Assembly (NCBI RefSeq): GCF_025766255.1
Contig: NW_026516685.1
Coordinates: 426,539-490,538 of the forward strand
Source of the DNA: Zychaea mexicana
Taxonomy: Eukaryota; Mucoromycota; Mucoromycetes; Mucorales; Lichtheimiaceae
Direction of reading: 5' to 3'
DNA length: 64,000 bases
A program made the position numbers and the translations under genes. The notes beneath the pieces are model-generated. The model searched no databases. It saw only the letters and a list, made by a program, of their open reading frames with translations, and was not told the origin of the DNA. Positions 44,629 through 56,968 of this stretch are shown here, piece after piece. Positions within the stretch are counted from its first letter, which is position 1. Each line of letters begins with the position of its first letter.

Positions 44629-46691
44629 ATGCAGTTGATGACCAAGAAACGGTTTCATACATACTGTTACGGTATAACTGCATCCCTGTGCATGTTTATC
44701 AATGGATTCGACGCATGTGAGTTATAATCATAAAACGATATGTCAGCGTCAGATAGACTAACGAGCATAAATGATACTTGAATATGCAGCCGTCTTCAAC
44801 AACTTACAGGGTATTCCACGATTCATGAATGACATGGACTTGGACAATAATGCCCCGGAAGATCAGAATCTGATTGGTGCTGTCACTTCCAGTTACATGG
44901 CAGCAACAATTTTTGCTGGTCTCTTCATCTCGCCTTTTATCACAAATTACCTCGGTCGTCGTGCATCTATATTTACAGGATGTGTCGTGGTCATTGTTGC
45001 TTCCTTGGTTCAAAGTTAGTGTATGCCATATGGTTTGCTGGTAGCAAAAATCTTATTACTTACTTAATTTTTATTTCTACTAGCATTCTCAAGCAACGTT
45101 GAAAGTAAGTCCCAGCACACAATTAGACTCTTATAATTTGCCAAAAGGAGCATAAAAAGCTTGTGTTAGTAAAATGGTTCTCCTGTAAGATTAATCATCC
45201 ATTCGCTTCTTCTGCTACATAGCATTCATTGGTGGAAGAATTGTCCTTGGTCTCGGTCAAGGTATTGCCTTGCCAGCTGGTCCTGTCTTTATGAGTGAAA
45301 TCACACCTCCCGAGATCCGCGGTCGAATGCTTTCTTTCTGGCAAATGATGTACGTTTTCTTTTTTCTTGATTCTTTATACAACGTTACACCGAAAACACA
45401 TTTGTGAAACTCACATGAACACATACAACTCTCTCATTTTTTGGAAAACAGGTACTCTGTTGGTGCTCTTGTCACCTCATACTCTGCACTCGGAACACAA
45501 CGATCTCCATGGCTAGGCGACTGGCAGTGGAAGTCCATCACTTTGATCCAAGCTGCTATCCCTCTTGCTTGTGCCGTCGCCATTTTCTTTTGTCCTGAAT
45601 CACCGCGTTGGCTCGTTCAAAAAGGAAAAGAAGAAAAGGCTCGACGTGCCATTGCTCGTGTGCGCGAACCTGAACAAGTTGATCAAGAACTCAATGAAGT
45701 ACGTGATTGTATCTTCTGTGTACGGCACAGTATTTCGACCTATTTAGGCTGTACTAACCCATATATTTTACTTCTTACAGATCAAAGCTGCCATTGAATG
45801 GGAGCAAAAGCATACCAGTAATTCGCTCAAGGACTTGTGGATTGAAAAAACCATTCGTAAACGGATGAGTAAGTGCCAAGCTCCTGTATACTAGTAGATA
45901 CATACGTCTGTTGTTATTCGTTGCAGCTGTCAAAACTAAGTAAGGATCAATCCTAACTCGGAATTAATCTTGCAGTTCTCGGCATGATTATCAACTTTGG
46001 TCAGCAAATCACCGGTCAATCCATGATGAACAACTACTCGACCAAAGTGTACGAAAGAGTGTTTGACAGCGCCTCGACTGTTCTTTTGATCAACGCCTTA
46101 ACCTACACCTTCGGTATTCTGTTCACCTTGACCTGCACCTTCTTGTCTGACCGCATGGGCCGTACGACGATGCTTATTATCGCCGGCATTGGTCAAGGCA
46201 TTATGCTTTTGATTGCTGCTACCGTCTATATCACTACACCAGACATCATTACTATTGCTGAAGATGGCAGCACATCCATTTCAAAATCGCTCGGCGTTGG
46301 TGCTGCACTCTGTTTGGTCATGTTCCTGTTTACCTTTTTCTACAAACCCGGTTGGGGCGCCACCGTCTGGATCTACACTTCAGAAATCTTCCCAATGAGT
46401 GTTCGCGGTACGGCCGTCTCCATCTGTACCAACACCCAAAACGCTTCCAACTTGATTATGGCCCAGGTGTTCCCACCCATGTTCACCGGCATGGATTTCT
46501 ATGCATTCTATGTATGGATGGGCGTCAACTTTGTCCTAGCATTCCTCGTATGGCGCTTCTACCCTGAGACCAAGGGTGTCCCTCTCGAAGAGATGGACAA
46601 GTTGTTCGGTGGTGCTAACAAGGTTGAAGAACTTCATCACGAACAACATGATGATGTTTCTTACACCAAGGATGAGAAACTTGGTGCCTAG
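44629..46691 (+). CDS. Major facilitator superfamily sugar transporter
   Basis: Twelve-helix plasma-membrane sugar porter. Seven exons: 44629-44716, 44790-45014, 45084-45104, 45223-45349, 45452-45698, 45781-45868, 45976-46691, in phase, 503 aa. Sugar-porter signatures are present: GRRASIF after helix 2, the PESPRWLVQKGKEEKARRA central motif, DRMGRTTML after helix 8 and PETKGVPLEEMDKLF at the C-terminus. The helix-7 motif is QQITGQSMMNNYST rather than the hexose-type QQxTGxNxxxYY, so the substrate is uncertain (pentose, polyol or other). The 21-nt exon 3 is unusually short. It is divergent from the GH43 gene and convergent with the LRR gene. Confidence 0.92.
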
Positions 46692-47083
46692 AAAAGGGGC
46701 ATTGCTTGTAAAGGAACACACGGTAGCAGCATAATATATTAGTTTTTCTTAATTCTTCTCCATTCGCTATTCGACCTTTTCACCTACTTCCCCTTTTTAA
46801 CAACATAACTCTTCTTCTTTCTGTTAAATATTTTCTACCTTCTTGTAATCTAGTCAGCAGGGCTGGCTAAGCAACACTTTTTATTTCTCCTCCTATACCA
46901 AGAACACAAACATACTATTATGCATTCTAGGAAGAGGAAAAAGAAGATGTCTGTGTAACTATGATAATCCCCTCTTCTTCTTTTCCCTTTGCTAACACCT
47001 TTTCTCCGCAACAAAGTGACAACCTTTATATCATTACTATCAGATTTACATAAGGCCTTTTATTATTTCAAATAAAACTACTA
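46692..47083. other. Intergenic, convergent 3' flanks
   Basis: Pyrimidine-rich and AT-rich DNA between the ends of the transporter (plus) and LRR (minus) genes. No coding region seen. Confidence 0.5.
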
Positions 47084-49691
47084 TCAGAATCGCTCCAATC
47101 GTATAGCATCTCGTGGAAGATGGTTGAATGCGGTTGTTCGCGGATTGGATGTATGGATGGGTTGTCTAGTAACTGTGATCAACGCTGGCGGATCTACGCT
47201 ATCATTGTTGTACTGGTGATGCTGCTGCTGTTGTTGTTGTTGCTGGTAGTGATGATGGCTGTATCGTTGGAAAGGCTTGAAAAGTCGGTAGAAACCTTGA
47301 CGAACAAGTTGTTTCCATCCTTAAAGTTTAAATTAAAAAAGGTTAACAACAAATAATTGATTATGTTAGCTGATCACTTGATCTTTTTTTACGCAGACGA
47401 AGAAAATTGTTACCTGTTACTCTATTTGTGACATGTAACTGGACTTCTTCCTGTAATGCTGGCGCTTGTGTATCCTCAATAGCCATGTCCTCATGCTCCA
47501 ATTGTTGCACAGGCAATGCCACTGTGCGCCATCCCTTTGACGCAGTATGCAGCTGTACAACCGCGTTGAGAGCACAAGCTCGGGAACAAATGCTAAACCG
47601 GATTGGTACACGGACGCGTTCCATACACATTCGAGCCATATACCCGATTTCAAAGGGCGAGTCGCTGAACCATTTACCACAGTGATCGCATTGACGCATG
47701 GAGTCTTGACGGATATACTGCCGTATATGCTCCGGAACAAGGTTTGGTGATGCTACCTTGTCAAGAAACGCTTGTCGTTCTTTAGGAAAAGCATCAATCA
47801 GACGTGGTGTAGAGTGTTTTTCCGTCATGTGCTCAAAGCAGAAAACGGCAGTAGGAGGTCCAGAAAACGGGGATGGTGGTTTGTTGTGTGTAGCGAGAAG
47901 GATACGGACAGCAATTTCGCGTAGAGAAAGAACCTGGGAAGAAACAGCAGAAGATGAGGAATCGTCGTCGGTCGTAATAGTACACGATGGTAGCTCACGT
48001 GCTACTTCGGTTTTACTCGTCATGCAAGTTGTTGTCGTCTGTGGCCAATCAAGCGATGTATGCAAGTCTGCTCCTTGTTCCAATAACGTGTCAGCATAAT
48101 CAAGAGTCAGTATTGTCTTGTTGCTGTACAGAATACCAGTACTATGATCCATGGACGGATTTTCATAAAACAGCATGGTGCGGAGGGCACCACCACCTCC
48201 CTCGCTATTGCTGCTGCTTCTGGACTTATCACCATCATTGTTTTCATTGGTAGTTGTACGCTGGTGGCGGCTGCTCCATACAGGACATGAAGGTGGACAG
48301 TACGACTGTGCTGCTCCCCCTGGTGACGGCACAACGACATGAAATACAGCAAGCGGCACGCCGACCTCTTCGACCGCAATAGCTTCAGTGAGCGGTGCAA
48401 GTGCCAACACGGATGCCGGAAAATAGGCCAATTTATTCCGGCGAATATCGACTTTTTGCAAACATTGCATCCGACTAAACAAGCGCGGTGGCAAACATTT
48501 CAACTGGTTCTGCACCAGCCCTAGTTTCACCAACTTGGTTAATTCGCCCATAGAAGCTGGCAGTGTCGACAGGCGGTTATCATTGAGATTCAGCCATTCC
48601 AACTCGGTCAAGAGACCCAAGGTGTCTGGAATGGCGCTGAGTTGGTTAATGGCCAGGTTGAGACGTTGTAGACGACGCACGGCTGGATAAGTGAAGAAAG
48701 ACGGCGCAATCTCTGTCAATCCACATGTGTGCAGATCGAGACTGGTTAATTGTAGCTGCCGTTGTTGTTGTTGTGTCTTGGTATTGCTGCTCTGCTTTTG
48801 CTGCTGATGCTGTGTTGGTTGTAGAAGAAAGTCTTTTGGTAAGGTCTGCAGTGGGTTGCCAGATAGGTACAAGTGAGACAAATTTGTCGGTAATGCATCA
48901 ACAAGTGTCTGTGGTACGTGATCGAGCGCGTTAAACCCAAGATTGAGCGTGTGCACTCTATTTGGAAAAGCGGACGGAATTTGATTGATGCGGTTACGTT
49001 GGATCAACAGAACTTCAAGGTTCTTGAGCTCAAAGATCACAGGTGGTATACCTTAACAAAGTTGCAGAGTGAGCTGCAACTTCTAGGAGTAACAAATCCA
49101 CTGGGGCGAAAAAAAGGAGCCTTACTTGAGAATTCATTACTGTGGATATCAAGTCCTTTGAGCCGATGACATTTGGCAAGATCGTTAGGAAGTTGGATCA
49201 AATAATTGTTCGATAAGGAGAGCCATTGCAAGTTTGACAGGCTGCATAATGTGCCTTCTGGAATATCTTGGATTCGGTTACTAGCCAATGACAACGACGT
49301 CAGCTGGGTGAGGCACAGTATCTCGAACGGGATGTAGCTAAAGTTGTTTTCGCGTAATGACAGTTCGTGCAAGTGGTGGCGCATGCAATGGAGCGCCTTG
49401 CTGTAGTTTTTCAAGTCTTCGAATCCGTTGCGTCGTAATAAAAGCTGAGTGACATGTTGGTTGGAAGAGCTGTCGTTGCTGTTGTTGTTGTTGCTGCTGC
49501 TGTGATGCCCAAGTTTGCGTGCTAGTGGTGTTGTGCAGGCAGGTAATCGTTGAAGCAAATCGTTGGGTAACCTAAATTAGTGGGCATTTCCTCCTTAATA
49601 TCCACATATGTTTTTGCTATCCTCTGTACTATTGAATGACATACAATTCGGTGTTGTTGGAAAGATCGATTCGAGTCACCTCTCGCGTCAT
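47084..49691 (-). CDS. Leucine-rich-repeat protein with C-terminal zinc-ribbon-like region
   Basis: Probable intracellular scaffold. Four exons: 49691-49645, 49571-49126, 49051-47393, 47319-47084; in phase, 795 aa. Twelve or more LRRs of the plant/Ras-group type run from about residue 8 to 330 (LxxLxLxxNxIxxIP), for example SLSLASNRIQDIP and WLNLNDNRLSTLP. After a Ser/Asn linker, CDHCGKWFSDSPFEIGY followed by further Cys (about 660-700) looks like a metal-binding site. The last exon encodes a basic segment and a polyQ/His tract. I accept this exon because the frame, phase and composition continue cleanly. The hydrophobic plus-strand frame opposite it is therefore a shadow. Function unknown; fungal LRR proteins of this kind include adenylate-cyclase and septation regulators. 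Confidence 0.82.
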
Positions 49692-49943
49692 TGCTATAAA
49701 GTAGAGGAGAGCATAAAAGAAGCAGAGCCATGGCAGCAATGATTTCTAGAACTAAGAAAATAAAAAATTCGCCGGTTTCATTCAACAACGCTAACATTAT
49801 GTCTTCTGACGTCGTATGTTTAAAGTCATGAAATGTGAAATCTAAGATTGCCTGCCTACGTGTATATGTTGTTGTATGTACAGTAATTAAAGTGTTTTTG
49901 GTATTATACTGGCATCATCAATAATATATTATTTGTTCTTTTT

Positions 49944-51966
49944 TTATGCCATCATCATATCCTCCTCTTCTTCATCCGCAAATTGCTGTAGTCTATCACC
50001 AGCAGATGTCTGAGCCATGGCCAGCTCAGCAAGGTTTTCATTTTGCATTTCATCCTGCAACAAAGCCATAAAGTCTTCGTTGACGAATGCAGCAGAGTCT
50101 ACGGCGACCGCTTGATCTGTCAATTCATCCATTGTTTTGCCCATCGACTCTGTTTCATCCTGCGTCGTGCCGTGTTCTTCGTTTTTGATTTCCTTTAAAT
50201 CGAAAGCAGGTGCTGATGATTCACTATCCTGAAGCTGCTTTTCAGCAAATGTAACCATTTCTTGAAGAGCAGGGTCATCCAAGAGCCGAAGCAAATCGGC
50301 AGTACAACTATCGGCATGGAAATCTATTGATACTGATGAGCCACATGCTGGTAGTTTGTTTAATTTAAACAAATGCAAACGATAACTCTTACCAAAGCTT
50401 TCATACATGTCGCAGCTGCAGCGAATGTTATCTTCTTTGTTTATGGGGCAATGGCTTGCAACAGAATGCGTGTATCCGATTCGATTGAAAAAGTGTATCC
50501 GGTTACGTGGTAAGAACATGGCTGCTGCCATCGTTCGCACTGGATTATCTCCCCATCTATACGTATACACATACACATCAATACACAAAACCTTGGGAGG
50601 ATTGGAAAAGCAACAATGCCCAGAAGCTCTTGTACTTGATATTTACCGCTCATAAAAGAAACCACCTTTCCGATCGAGGAACTCAAAATAGTCTTGATAT
50701 GCCTTGGATCGTAAAAAGCTTGTCTCGACGATTTCAAAGTTGGACCACAAGTGACACATGTTGTAATCCGCCTTGCCCTGATCTGTAATCCATGACATGA
50801 TTGTCTCGTTGTATGGCAAGACATGTTTGGGACGTGCTTCCATAAACTGTCGCGTGTCAGACCATAGATTGTCAACGGCTCCATGCGACTCTCGCATAGT
50901 CAGTGTTAAACCTAGTGATAGAACATTATGCCCATCAAATGAAAATGACATATTTGTTTGTTATTTGTTGTTGAAAACACACTCACACAAAGGGAAAATT
51001 TTGAAATGTAAACAAACCAAGTGTCTTGTTGTATTTCTTCATATAAGCAAATGGGTCATAATCAACCATATCACAGGTGACCTCCGATCCAGGTTCAACT
51101 CGCCAGATATAATCAACGTCGCGGAACAGAGGGTGATGTACGAATAAACCGGACTGATATCTAAAGAGAAACAGAGAACCCAATCAGAGCTATTTCAATA
51201 ACAATCATTTCTAAAGAGGTTGTAGGGCCCGTTCTTTGAAATACCTGAGCAATTGTCGGAAAGACAAGCTTCCTCCTCTGTAGACGTTCATGGCATACAT
51301 GATATCCATATGGTCTTCTGCCGAACGAATATCAATCCAATTGGGATAACTCCATGCCCGTGCATCAATCTTGCCAAAGTAAATGGGCGCGTCGGTAGTC
51401 GCCTTGCGTATGTATTTTAGGAATGTCGGTGTAAAGTCTTGGTTGTTCAAAAGGACCCAGGGGTACTTGTAGTGGTGATTGAACCGGTCCTCAACACTAC
51501 GCATAGCTGCCCGTGCTTCTTGTAGATTCTCATTGCTGACGAGCATATACAGGGCGCCCTTGATAGGCAAATGCTGCCACGTCTCGGATGCAATCATGGT
51601 GTCTGGTTGAAAATCGGATGATGCCAGATAGGATGGCACTTGCTCGTTGTTGCTGTTCCTAGCTTCTTCCTGGTTGTTTTCGCCACCTGTTGCTGCTGCT
51701 GCTGCTGCCAAAAAGGCACTATTTCCACCGGTCATGTTTTGCGCGTTGCATAGAGATTGTACGATATCCATGTCACGAGGATCGATCGTATAGCTGTTGG
51801 TGGATGAAGACCACATTAAGTCGCGTCCAAACATGAATACAAGCACCATCAAACCAGCCAGGATGCTTGCTTGTGTGATTTGACGCACAAAACTACGTCG
51901 TCCCACCGGACGCTTCTTCAGTGGTGATATGGGTGAATACGTTCCATCACTATCAAAGCAATACAT
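49944..51966 (-). CDS. Alpha-1,2-mannosyltransferase, GT15 (KRE2/MNT1/KTR) family
   Basis: Golgi type II membrane enzyme adding alpha-1,2-mannose to N- or O-glycans from GDP-mannose. Exons 51966-51245, 51160-51018, 50911-50647, 50556-50393, 50323-49944; in phase, 557 aa. Short cytosolic tail with basic residues, transmembrane anchor at about 30-47, Asn/Ala-rich stem, then the GT15 domain: EPGSEVTCDMVDYDPF, MCHLWSNFEI (containing the family's conserved Glu, the proposed nucleophile) and ERWGDNPVRTMAAAMFLP, IHFFNRIGYTH. CSCD near the C-terminus is typical. Unusual is an acidic tail of roughly 110 residues after the catalytic domain, ending in Glu/Asp and Met, absent from classic yeast members. 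The frame upstream of 51966 has no ATG. Confidence 0.92.
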
Positions 51967-52308
51967 TTTTCCCTTATTGTCTCGTTTCTGTTGTGCTAAT
52001 GATAATGATGATGACCCGGCAGCAGGATATGTGTGGGGGGCGTGCTTTATTGGACGTCCCTGTTTAAGAGATGAATGAGAGAGAAAGAAGAACACATCCT
52101 TTGTATGGTGAAGGAAAATTCTTTTAAAGGAGTGTATTTTGACAATTGGCTTTAGGAGGGCAAGGATTCGGAAGCTTGGGCATCATGGTCGATACTGAAA
52201 TTGCTCGGGTTTGAGGCATGCAGTTGGTTTTTTTATGCAAGAGGTAAGAACAAGGACAACGAACATTTCTCATGCGTATTATGTATAGAGTGCGCTTTCT
52301 CTTTTTGC
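51967..52308. other. Short intergenic region upstream of the GT15 gene
   Basis: Separates the GT15 start from the 3' end of the next minus-strand gene. No independent feature seen. Confidence 0.5.
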
Positions 52309-53325
52309 TTAATCGATTTCCATTGCTATGATGGTGTCATTGTCTTCATCTTCTCGACTACTACTACTACTAACGCTATCGTTGCTGTTGTTATGAGGTT
52401 GTGGCAGGTGATGATAGTGGTAGCTGCTGCTGCTATCCAATTCCATCATCCGATCACCGCGTTCATTCTATGTGTTGCAAAATGCAATATGAATTTCAAT
52501 CAGTCAGTTGTATGGTTTGCAATTAGGCAATGACTTTTGGTTTTTTACATACCTCCTCGTCCTGATGCTGTTGTCGCGTTCCTTCGCTTGCCCCTGTATT
52601 ATTTGGCCGGAGTGGCGGCTGATACCGAATTAATGCGCGGTTGCTGCTGCCTTCATCAATATGATTCGTTGATGCTGTTGTCGTGTTGCTACTACACAAC
52701 AACGAAGAGGTTGCATAGATCTAAGTTATATATTCCACATTTTTCCCCCTCTTCCCCCAGCACGGTCTGGCTGAACTTTGAACAAAGAAGAAGAAAAGAG
52801 CTTACCCATTCAATACAAAGTCTGGTATTCTCAACCTTCTTTCGCCTGCCCTTCGTTCCATTGGTATCGACGATCCATCTTTAAACTTGACGTCCACTAG
52901 GTGTCGACTTTTGTCACCATGCAATAGTGTATAGTTCGCTGTATCCTCCAGATCGTACACGTCGTCTCCGGCTAAGAATGCGTCCATGTCATTGATTAGT
53001 ATCACCTCGTTTGTGCTGCTGCTGCTGTTATGCGTCTGTTGCTTTGGTATATTCATTGGGATATCTACCAAAAAAATGATTTGATTAGCTTTTTCCTCTT
53101 TGTTATTTTATGTTAGATCAAAGAGAAGAACACCATACTATTATGTGCTATATTGTCGTGTCCTATTGGTATTGCTTGTTGTAAATGCTCGGGAAACGCA
53201 GGATAGGTTAGATCATGAGCCCGTTTTTTCTTTTTAAAGATCTGTCGTTGCAATGAAGAAGAAGGGGAATGCGAGCGCTTATGAGAGCAGTGTAATGAGG
53301 TTGGCATGCGGTAGAGTAGATCCAT
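52309..53325 (-). CDS. Conserved-looking protein of unknown function
   Basis: Four exons: 53325-53139, 53064-52806, 52691-52553, 52467-52309; phases agree and give 247 aa. Seen: a Ser-rich N-terminus with a basic KKKKR cluster near residue 32 (possible nuclear signal), a YPAFPEHLQQAIP motif at about 41-53, a hydrophilic middle with an acidic-plus-hydrophobic patch (INDMDAFLAGDD), an Arg-rich segment and a Ser/His-rich C-terminus. There are no membrane segments or signal peptide. I recognise no family. The intron/exon structure and lack of stops over four exons argue that it is real. Confidence 0.65.
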
Positions 53326-53447
53326 TTTTATTAGGATTGCAAAGGGGTTGTGTTGTATCGGATTAAGAGAAAAAGAACGATAGAAAAAGTTCGGCGCGTA
53401 AAGCGGATGGGAACTGAAGCTTCGCAGATCCTTCGAGAAGGAACGAC

Positions 53448-53663
53448 ATGAATTCTGGCTTCGCCTATTTTTGGCCTTTTTTTTTCTTTGTACACTTTAC
53501 AAGGACCAAATTGCGTAGAGAACCATCGGTATCAACGAAGAATGACTACCCTTTTTCGTTTAACAAGCTGAGGTACTTGGGAGCGATCATTCTTGTTTAT
53601 GTGTTCGACCGCCTTCATCGTGGCATCAGGAAATACTACGGCAGGCAACCTTTGTATCGTTAA
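53448..53663 (+). CDS. Possible small membrane protein
   Basis: ATG frame of 71 aa, divergent from the unknown gene at 53325, with a Phe-rich N-terminal stretch and a hydrophobic segment at about residues 43-58 (LRYLGAIILVYVF). No family match, no clear splice sites. It could be chance. Confidence 0.2.
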   Translation: MNSGFAYFWPFFFFVHFTRTKLRREPSVSTKNDYPFSFNKLRYLGAIILVYVFDRLHRGIRKYYGRQPLYR

Positions 53664-54235
53664 CAAAGCCATTGGACTATTGATCAGCCCCACAAGCAGC
53701 AACAACTGATCTCGGTAATAGTAATCGGCGAAGCACTATGTTCAAAGGTAGTAATATCTTTCCAATCCATTATGTATATGGATGCAATTGTCTTGTACAT
53801 CCTATCCAATTAGTGAGTATCTTTGTAGGCGTGATAAAGAAGTGATGGTTATCGGACCTCTGTAGGATGGAAATACATATCTTTAAGCCTAATGTATGTT
53901 GCTTCATGTGCATACACTCGTTATAATCACGTATACACTAGCTTAGTAACTGCAAACAAGGAGGTATCCCATATCGCGTGGTTATGTTAATCCGACTTTG
54001 CACATTTTGAAATTTCTCACTTTACGGCCAAGTCCCAACTCCGTCTAACGCATAAAAAAACGCCATACACGGGCGCATTAGCTATATCACTTGATGATGA
54101 AGGTACTCTCACTTCTCGCCCGGACGAGAGCAAGCTAATCTTTAATATATATCGTTCAGGCTGCTCAAGAAAGGAAGGGCTGTTACAAGGTCTTTTTTTT
54201 TATCCATGAAACCAAAGAAAAAAAAGGAAGAAAAA
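53664..54235. other. Intergenic
   Basis: AT-rich DNA with no recognised gene, upstream of the (minus-strand) end of the V-ATPase gene. Confidence 0.5.
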
Positions 54236-55561
54236 CTAGTCGAAGAATCTTCTGCTGGGCGAGTTACCAAAGAGAGTGTAACGAATTTGAGGAAGCATCT
54301 AATGAAGGGACAGTATAAGTTAAAAAAACGCACGAACAGACATATGCATTAGATCTTTTTCTTTCTTGTTACCTCTTCCTTGATGACCTCTAAGCGAGCT
54401 TCCAAAGTGTTATCAACAACAATCTTGCCCTGGAGACCAGAAAGGATGACACCGCCAGCACTAGAAAAAAAGAGTATATCTCTCACAATAAGTAACAAGC
54501 GAAACAAGTAAGGGGGAAAAGAAGTTCAACTAAGCAACACTTGGGTCACCCTATTCTTTATACCTAGAAGCGGGCAAATAGTCGTCACTAACAGTAAGAT
54601 TCGACTGTTGCTTGACAGTTTCCTGGAACTTTTGCGAAGCGCGCTCAGAAACGAACTGTGCAATCTCGGCATCGGCTTCACGGCAACGGATAGTGACGTC
54701 GGGTTCCATCATTGTATAAAGACCCTGAAGGATCAAGCCTTCCATAAGCTCGGTGTACCTTTCCTCGTCGCTCGAGATGGTTTGGATATTGTTGTGGGTA
54801 TCTTCAAAGAGCGAGTCCAAGATCTGCTGACGCTCTTGAAGGACTCGGAGACGAGCCTTATTAACATGGTTCGATTGAGCACTACAAGTCAGATATGATG
54901 TATACACATTTCTTAGCGTGAGCTTTCTTATATGTATGTAAAAGAGGAGGAAAAGAAGGTATATAGTAGCAGGAGTTGCAAATACAGAAAAGGTAGATAA
55001 CGAGAACAAGGGCGACTTACATTCGCTTTTGGACTTCAGCTTGCTTGATCTTACGTTCAAAGACAGCTTCGATGTTCAGCGACTCCTGACGTACAATTTT
55101 GGCCTACACGTTTCATGTTGTTGTTGTTGCGTATGTTAAGTATTGCATTTCAAAACAACAAGGATCTCGCCACGCAACCCCTCTCCCACTCTCTCTATAG
55201 TATTCCTTCTTACCTTTTCGATGTTGAATTCTTCATCTGCCTACATACAAAAAACACGAACGCAAGCATGAGTTAGTATATCAAAAAAGGGATTATCTAC
55301 GCACTTGATGGCATATAGGTTGCTAGGAAACCCCACTTACTTTGACTTTGATTTCTCTGGCCTTTTCCAGCGCCTCCTGCTTAATAAAGGCAACCTAGAA
55401 GAAGGAAAAAAAATTACAGTTTCGAGTGTGTGTTAAGTTTTTTGCTCGTTATTCGATAGATGCCAATTACTTTGCACAAAGCAGCCGTCCAATGCCCCTA
55501 TTACCATTTTCTTCATCTCGTTGAAGACTTCATCTTCGTTCAAGGGTCGTACGGTCGTCAT
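54236..55561 (-). CDS. VMA4: V-type proton ATPase subunit E
   Basis: Peripheral-stalk subunit linking the V1 head to the V0 membrane sector of the vacuolar proton pump. Seven exons: 55561-55505, 55394-55341, 55240-55214, 55103-55021, 54881-54564, 54460-54373, 54298-54236; in phase, 229 aa, the normal length. The N-terminal half is a long Glu/Lys/Ala helix (EKAREIKVKADEEFNIEKAK) that pairs with subunit G. The C-terminal domain has RYTELMEGLILQGL and VTIRCREAD, then GGVILSGLQGKIVVDNTLEARL and a final PQIRYTLFG. Exon 3 is 27 nt. The terminal exon was found by the phase-0 acceptor just before MLPQIR. Confidence 0.96.
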
Positions 55562-56716
55562 TCTGTCAAAGCTTTTTGGAAGAGAGAGAGGGAAGGGAGC
55601 ACAATTTACTATAGAGAAACAACTTGATTTCCCAAAAGTTCTTCACAGTTTTGTTTTTTTAAAAGCAGAGAAATGGTCGAATGCTTGGCATTTACCTGTT
55701 TTAATTGGAGTAATGAAAAAAAAAAGGGTGGTGTGTGCTGTTCAATGAAAAGAAAAAGAGAAGTACTGTCGCGAACAAGGACCTGTTCAGTCGGGGATAT
55801 GAAGCAGGAAGGAGAAATATGTTTCAGCTGGTTCCGCTGCTCGGAATCCGGGCGCAGATGACGCACAGCAGGTGGCGTTCCTCATAGTCAAAGCTGCTGC
55901 CGCTCTTCGTTGGAAACTTTGTAAACACTAGGCCATCGTTCATTGCAACATTGCATACCCTCGACCGACGTTACGTCAAGACAAGATATCTATTACTTGG
56001 TACTTTGACTTCTTTTTCCATATGTGAGCAACTTACTGCTTGTCGCTGTTGCATAAAAACAAAGAGTTTCTGATACTATTGCTTATCAGTAGCAAAGCTC
56101 TTCAGGATAATTATATGTAAGGCGTATTTTTCAGGTTCTGCGAATGGTTTACTAAAGTAAAAACGTGTGTGAGTGAGTATAGCCAACGCTTACTTAGGCA
56201 GCTGATACACGGCTAAATATCCCATATGCAATAATTATGTCAACGGAAGCATACGCGCCAATTGTAAATGCGCGCTCGCTCTGAGTCGCCGTTTTCTGTA
56301 AATGCCAAAACAAAGTGCTTTTGGCGTGTTGTTGCTTTTGAAGGCATATATGAAGGAAACAAGCTAATAAGGGTGATTACAATACGCTTCCGGCAAGCAG
56401 GGAACGGCGATCGATTATTTCACAAAGGTTTATCTTTCCTTCTTCTGAATATTCCTCCCCTACAGCACCTTTAATTGTATGTAGGTCAAAATGCTATCTC
56501 CTTCTCCTCTCTGCTGGATTTATAGTGGTTGTTTCAGACAGATTCTTTTTTCCAAACGAAAAGCACGGATAAAAATATCAGTGGGTGGGGCACGGCAAGT
56601 TTGGAATCTCCTGATTTCGCACTTTATTGTGAAACAACAAGTTAAGGGGTTTTTTTTCTAGCGTCTCTGTAATAGTAGTAGTAGTAGCAGTAGCAGCAGG
56701 CCGACTCACAGCTTGG
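55562..56716. other. Intergenic
   Basis: About 1.1 kb between COX7 and VMA4 with no recognised gene. Open frames on both strands near 55520-55870 lie in the VMA4 promoter and look like chance. Confidence 0.5.
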
Positions 56717-56968
56717 TTATTTCTCTCCTCTTGCCATCCTATTAGAGTATCATGGTTAGAATATTGAACTTGTCAAAATACATTAAAACAAAAGGGCTCA
56801 AACATACTTGACGGTTCCATACAAAGCACCAGTCAAGGCGAAACCGATGGTACCGAACGCAACGATAGCATAAACCTTGTCTCGTGGGCCCTTCAACCAA
56901 AGAGGCGTCTGGGAAGGTGCTTGGAAATACTTTTGCTGTTGGATAACGCGGTTTGGACGGTTGATCAT
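56717..56968 (-). CDS. COX7: Cytochrome c oxidase subunit VIIa (Cox7)
   Basis: Small nuclear-encoded subunit of respiratory complex IV in the inner mitochondrial membrane. Two exons, 56968-56808 and 56738-56717, giving 60 aa, the same size as yeast Cox7. The matrix side has NRVIQQQKYFQ and PLWLKGPRDK. One transmembrane helix follows (VYAIVAFGTIGFALTGALYG), ending in the typical YGTVKMARG tail. The second exon codes for only seven residues and was placed by the GTATGT donor and the AATAG acceptor (phase 2). Frames extending upstream of this ATG have no other ATG. Confidence 0.9.

Noticed and set aside
47120..47356. Plus-strand 78-aa hydrophobic frame resembling a small membrane protein
   Set aside because: It lies antisense to the last exon of the LRR gene; the Leu/Val run is the shadow of a polyQ/His tract in that exon, which continues the LRR frame and phase.
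47361..47392. C-terminal end of the LRR protein read straight through to the TAA at 47361
   Set aside because: A phase-matched donor (GTAAAA at 47392) and downstream acceptor lead to a better-supported last exon.
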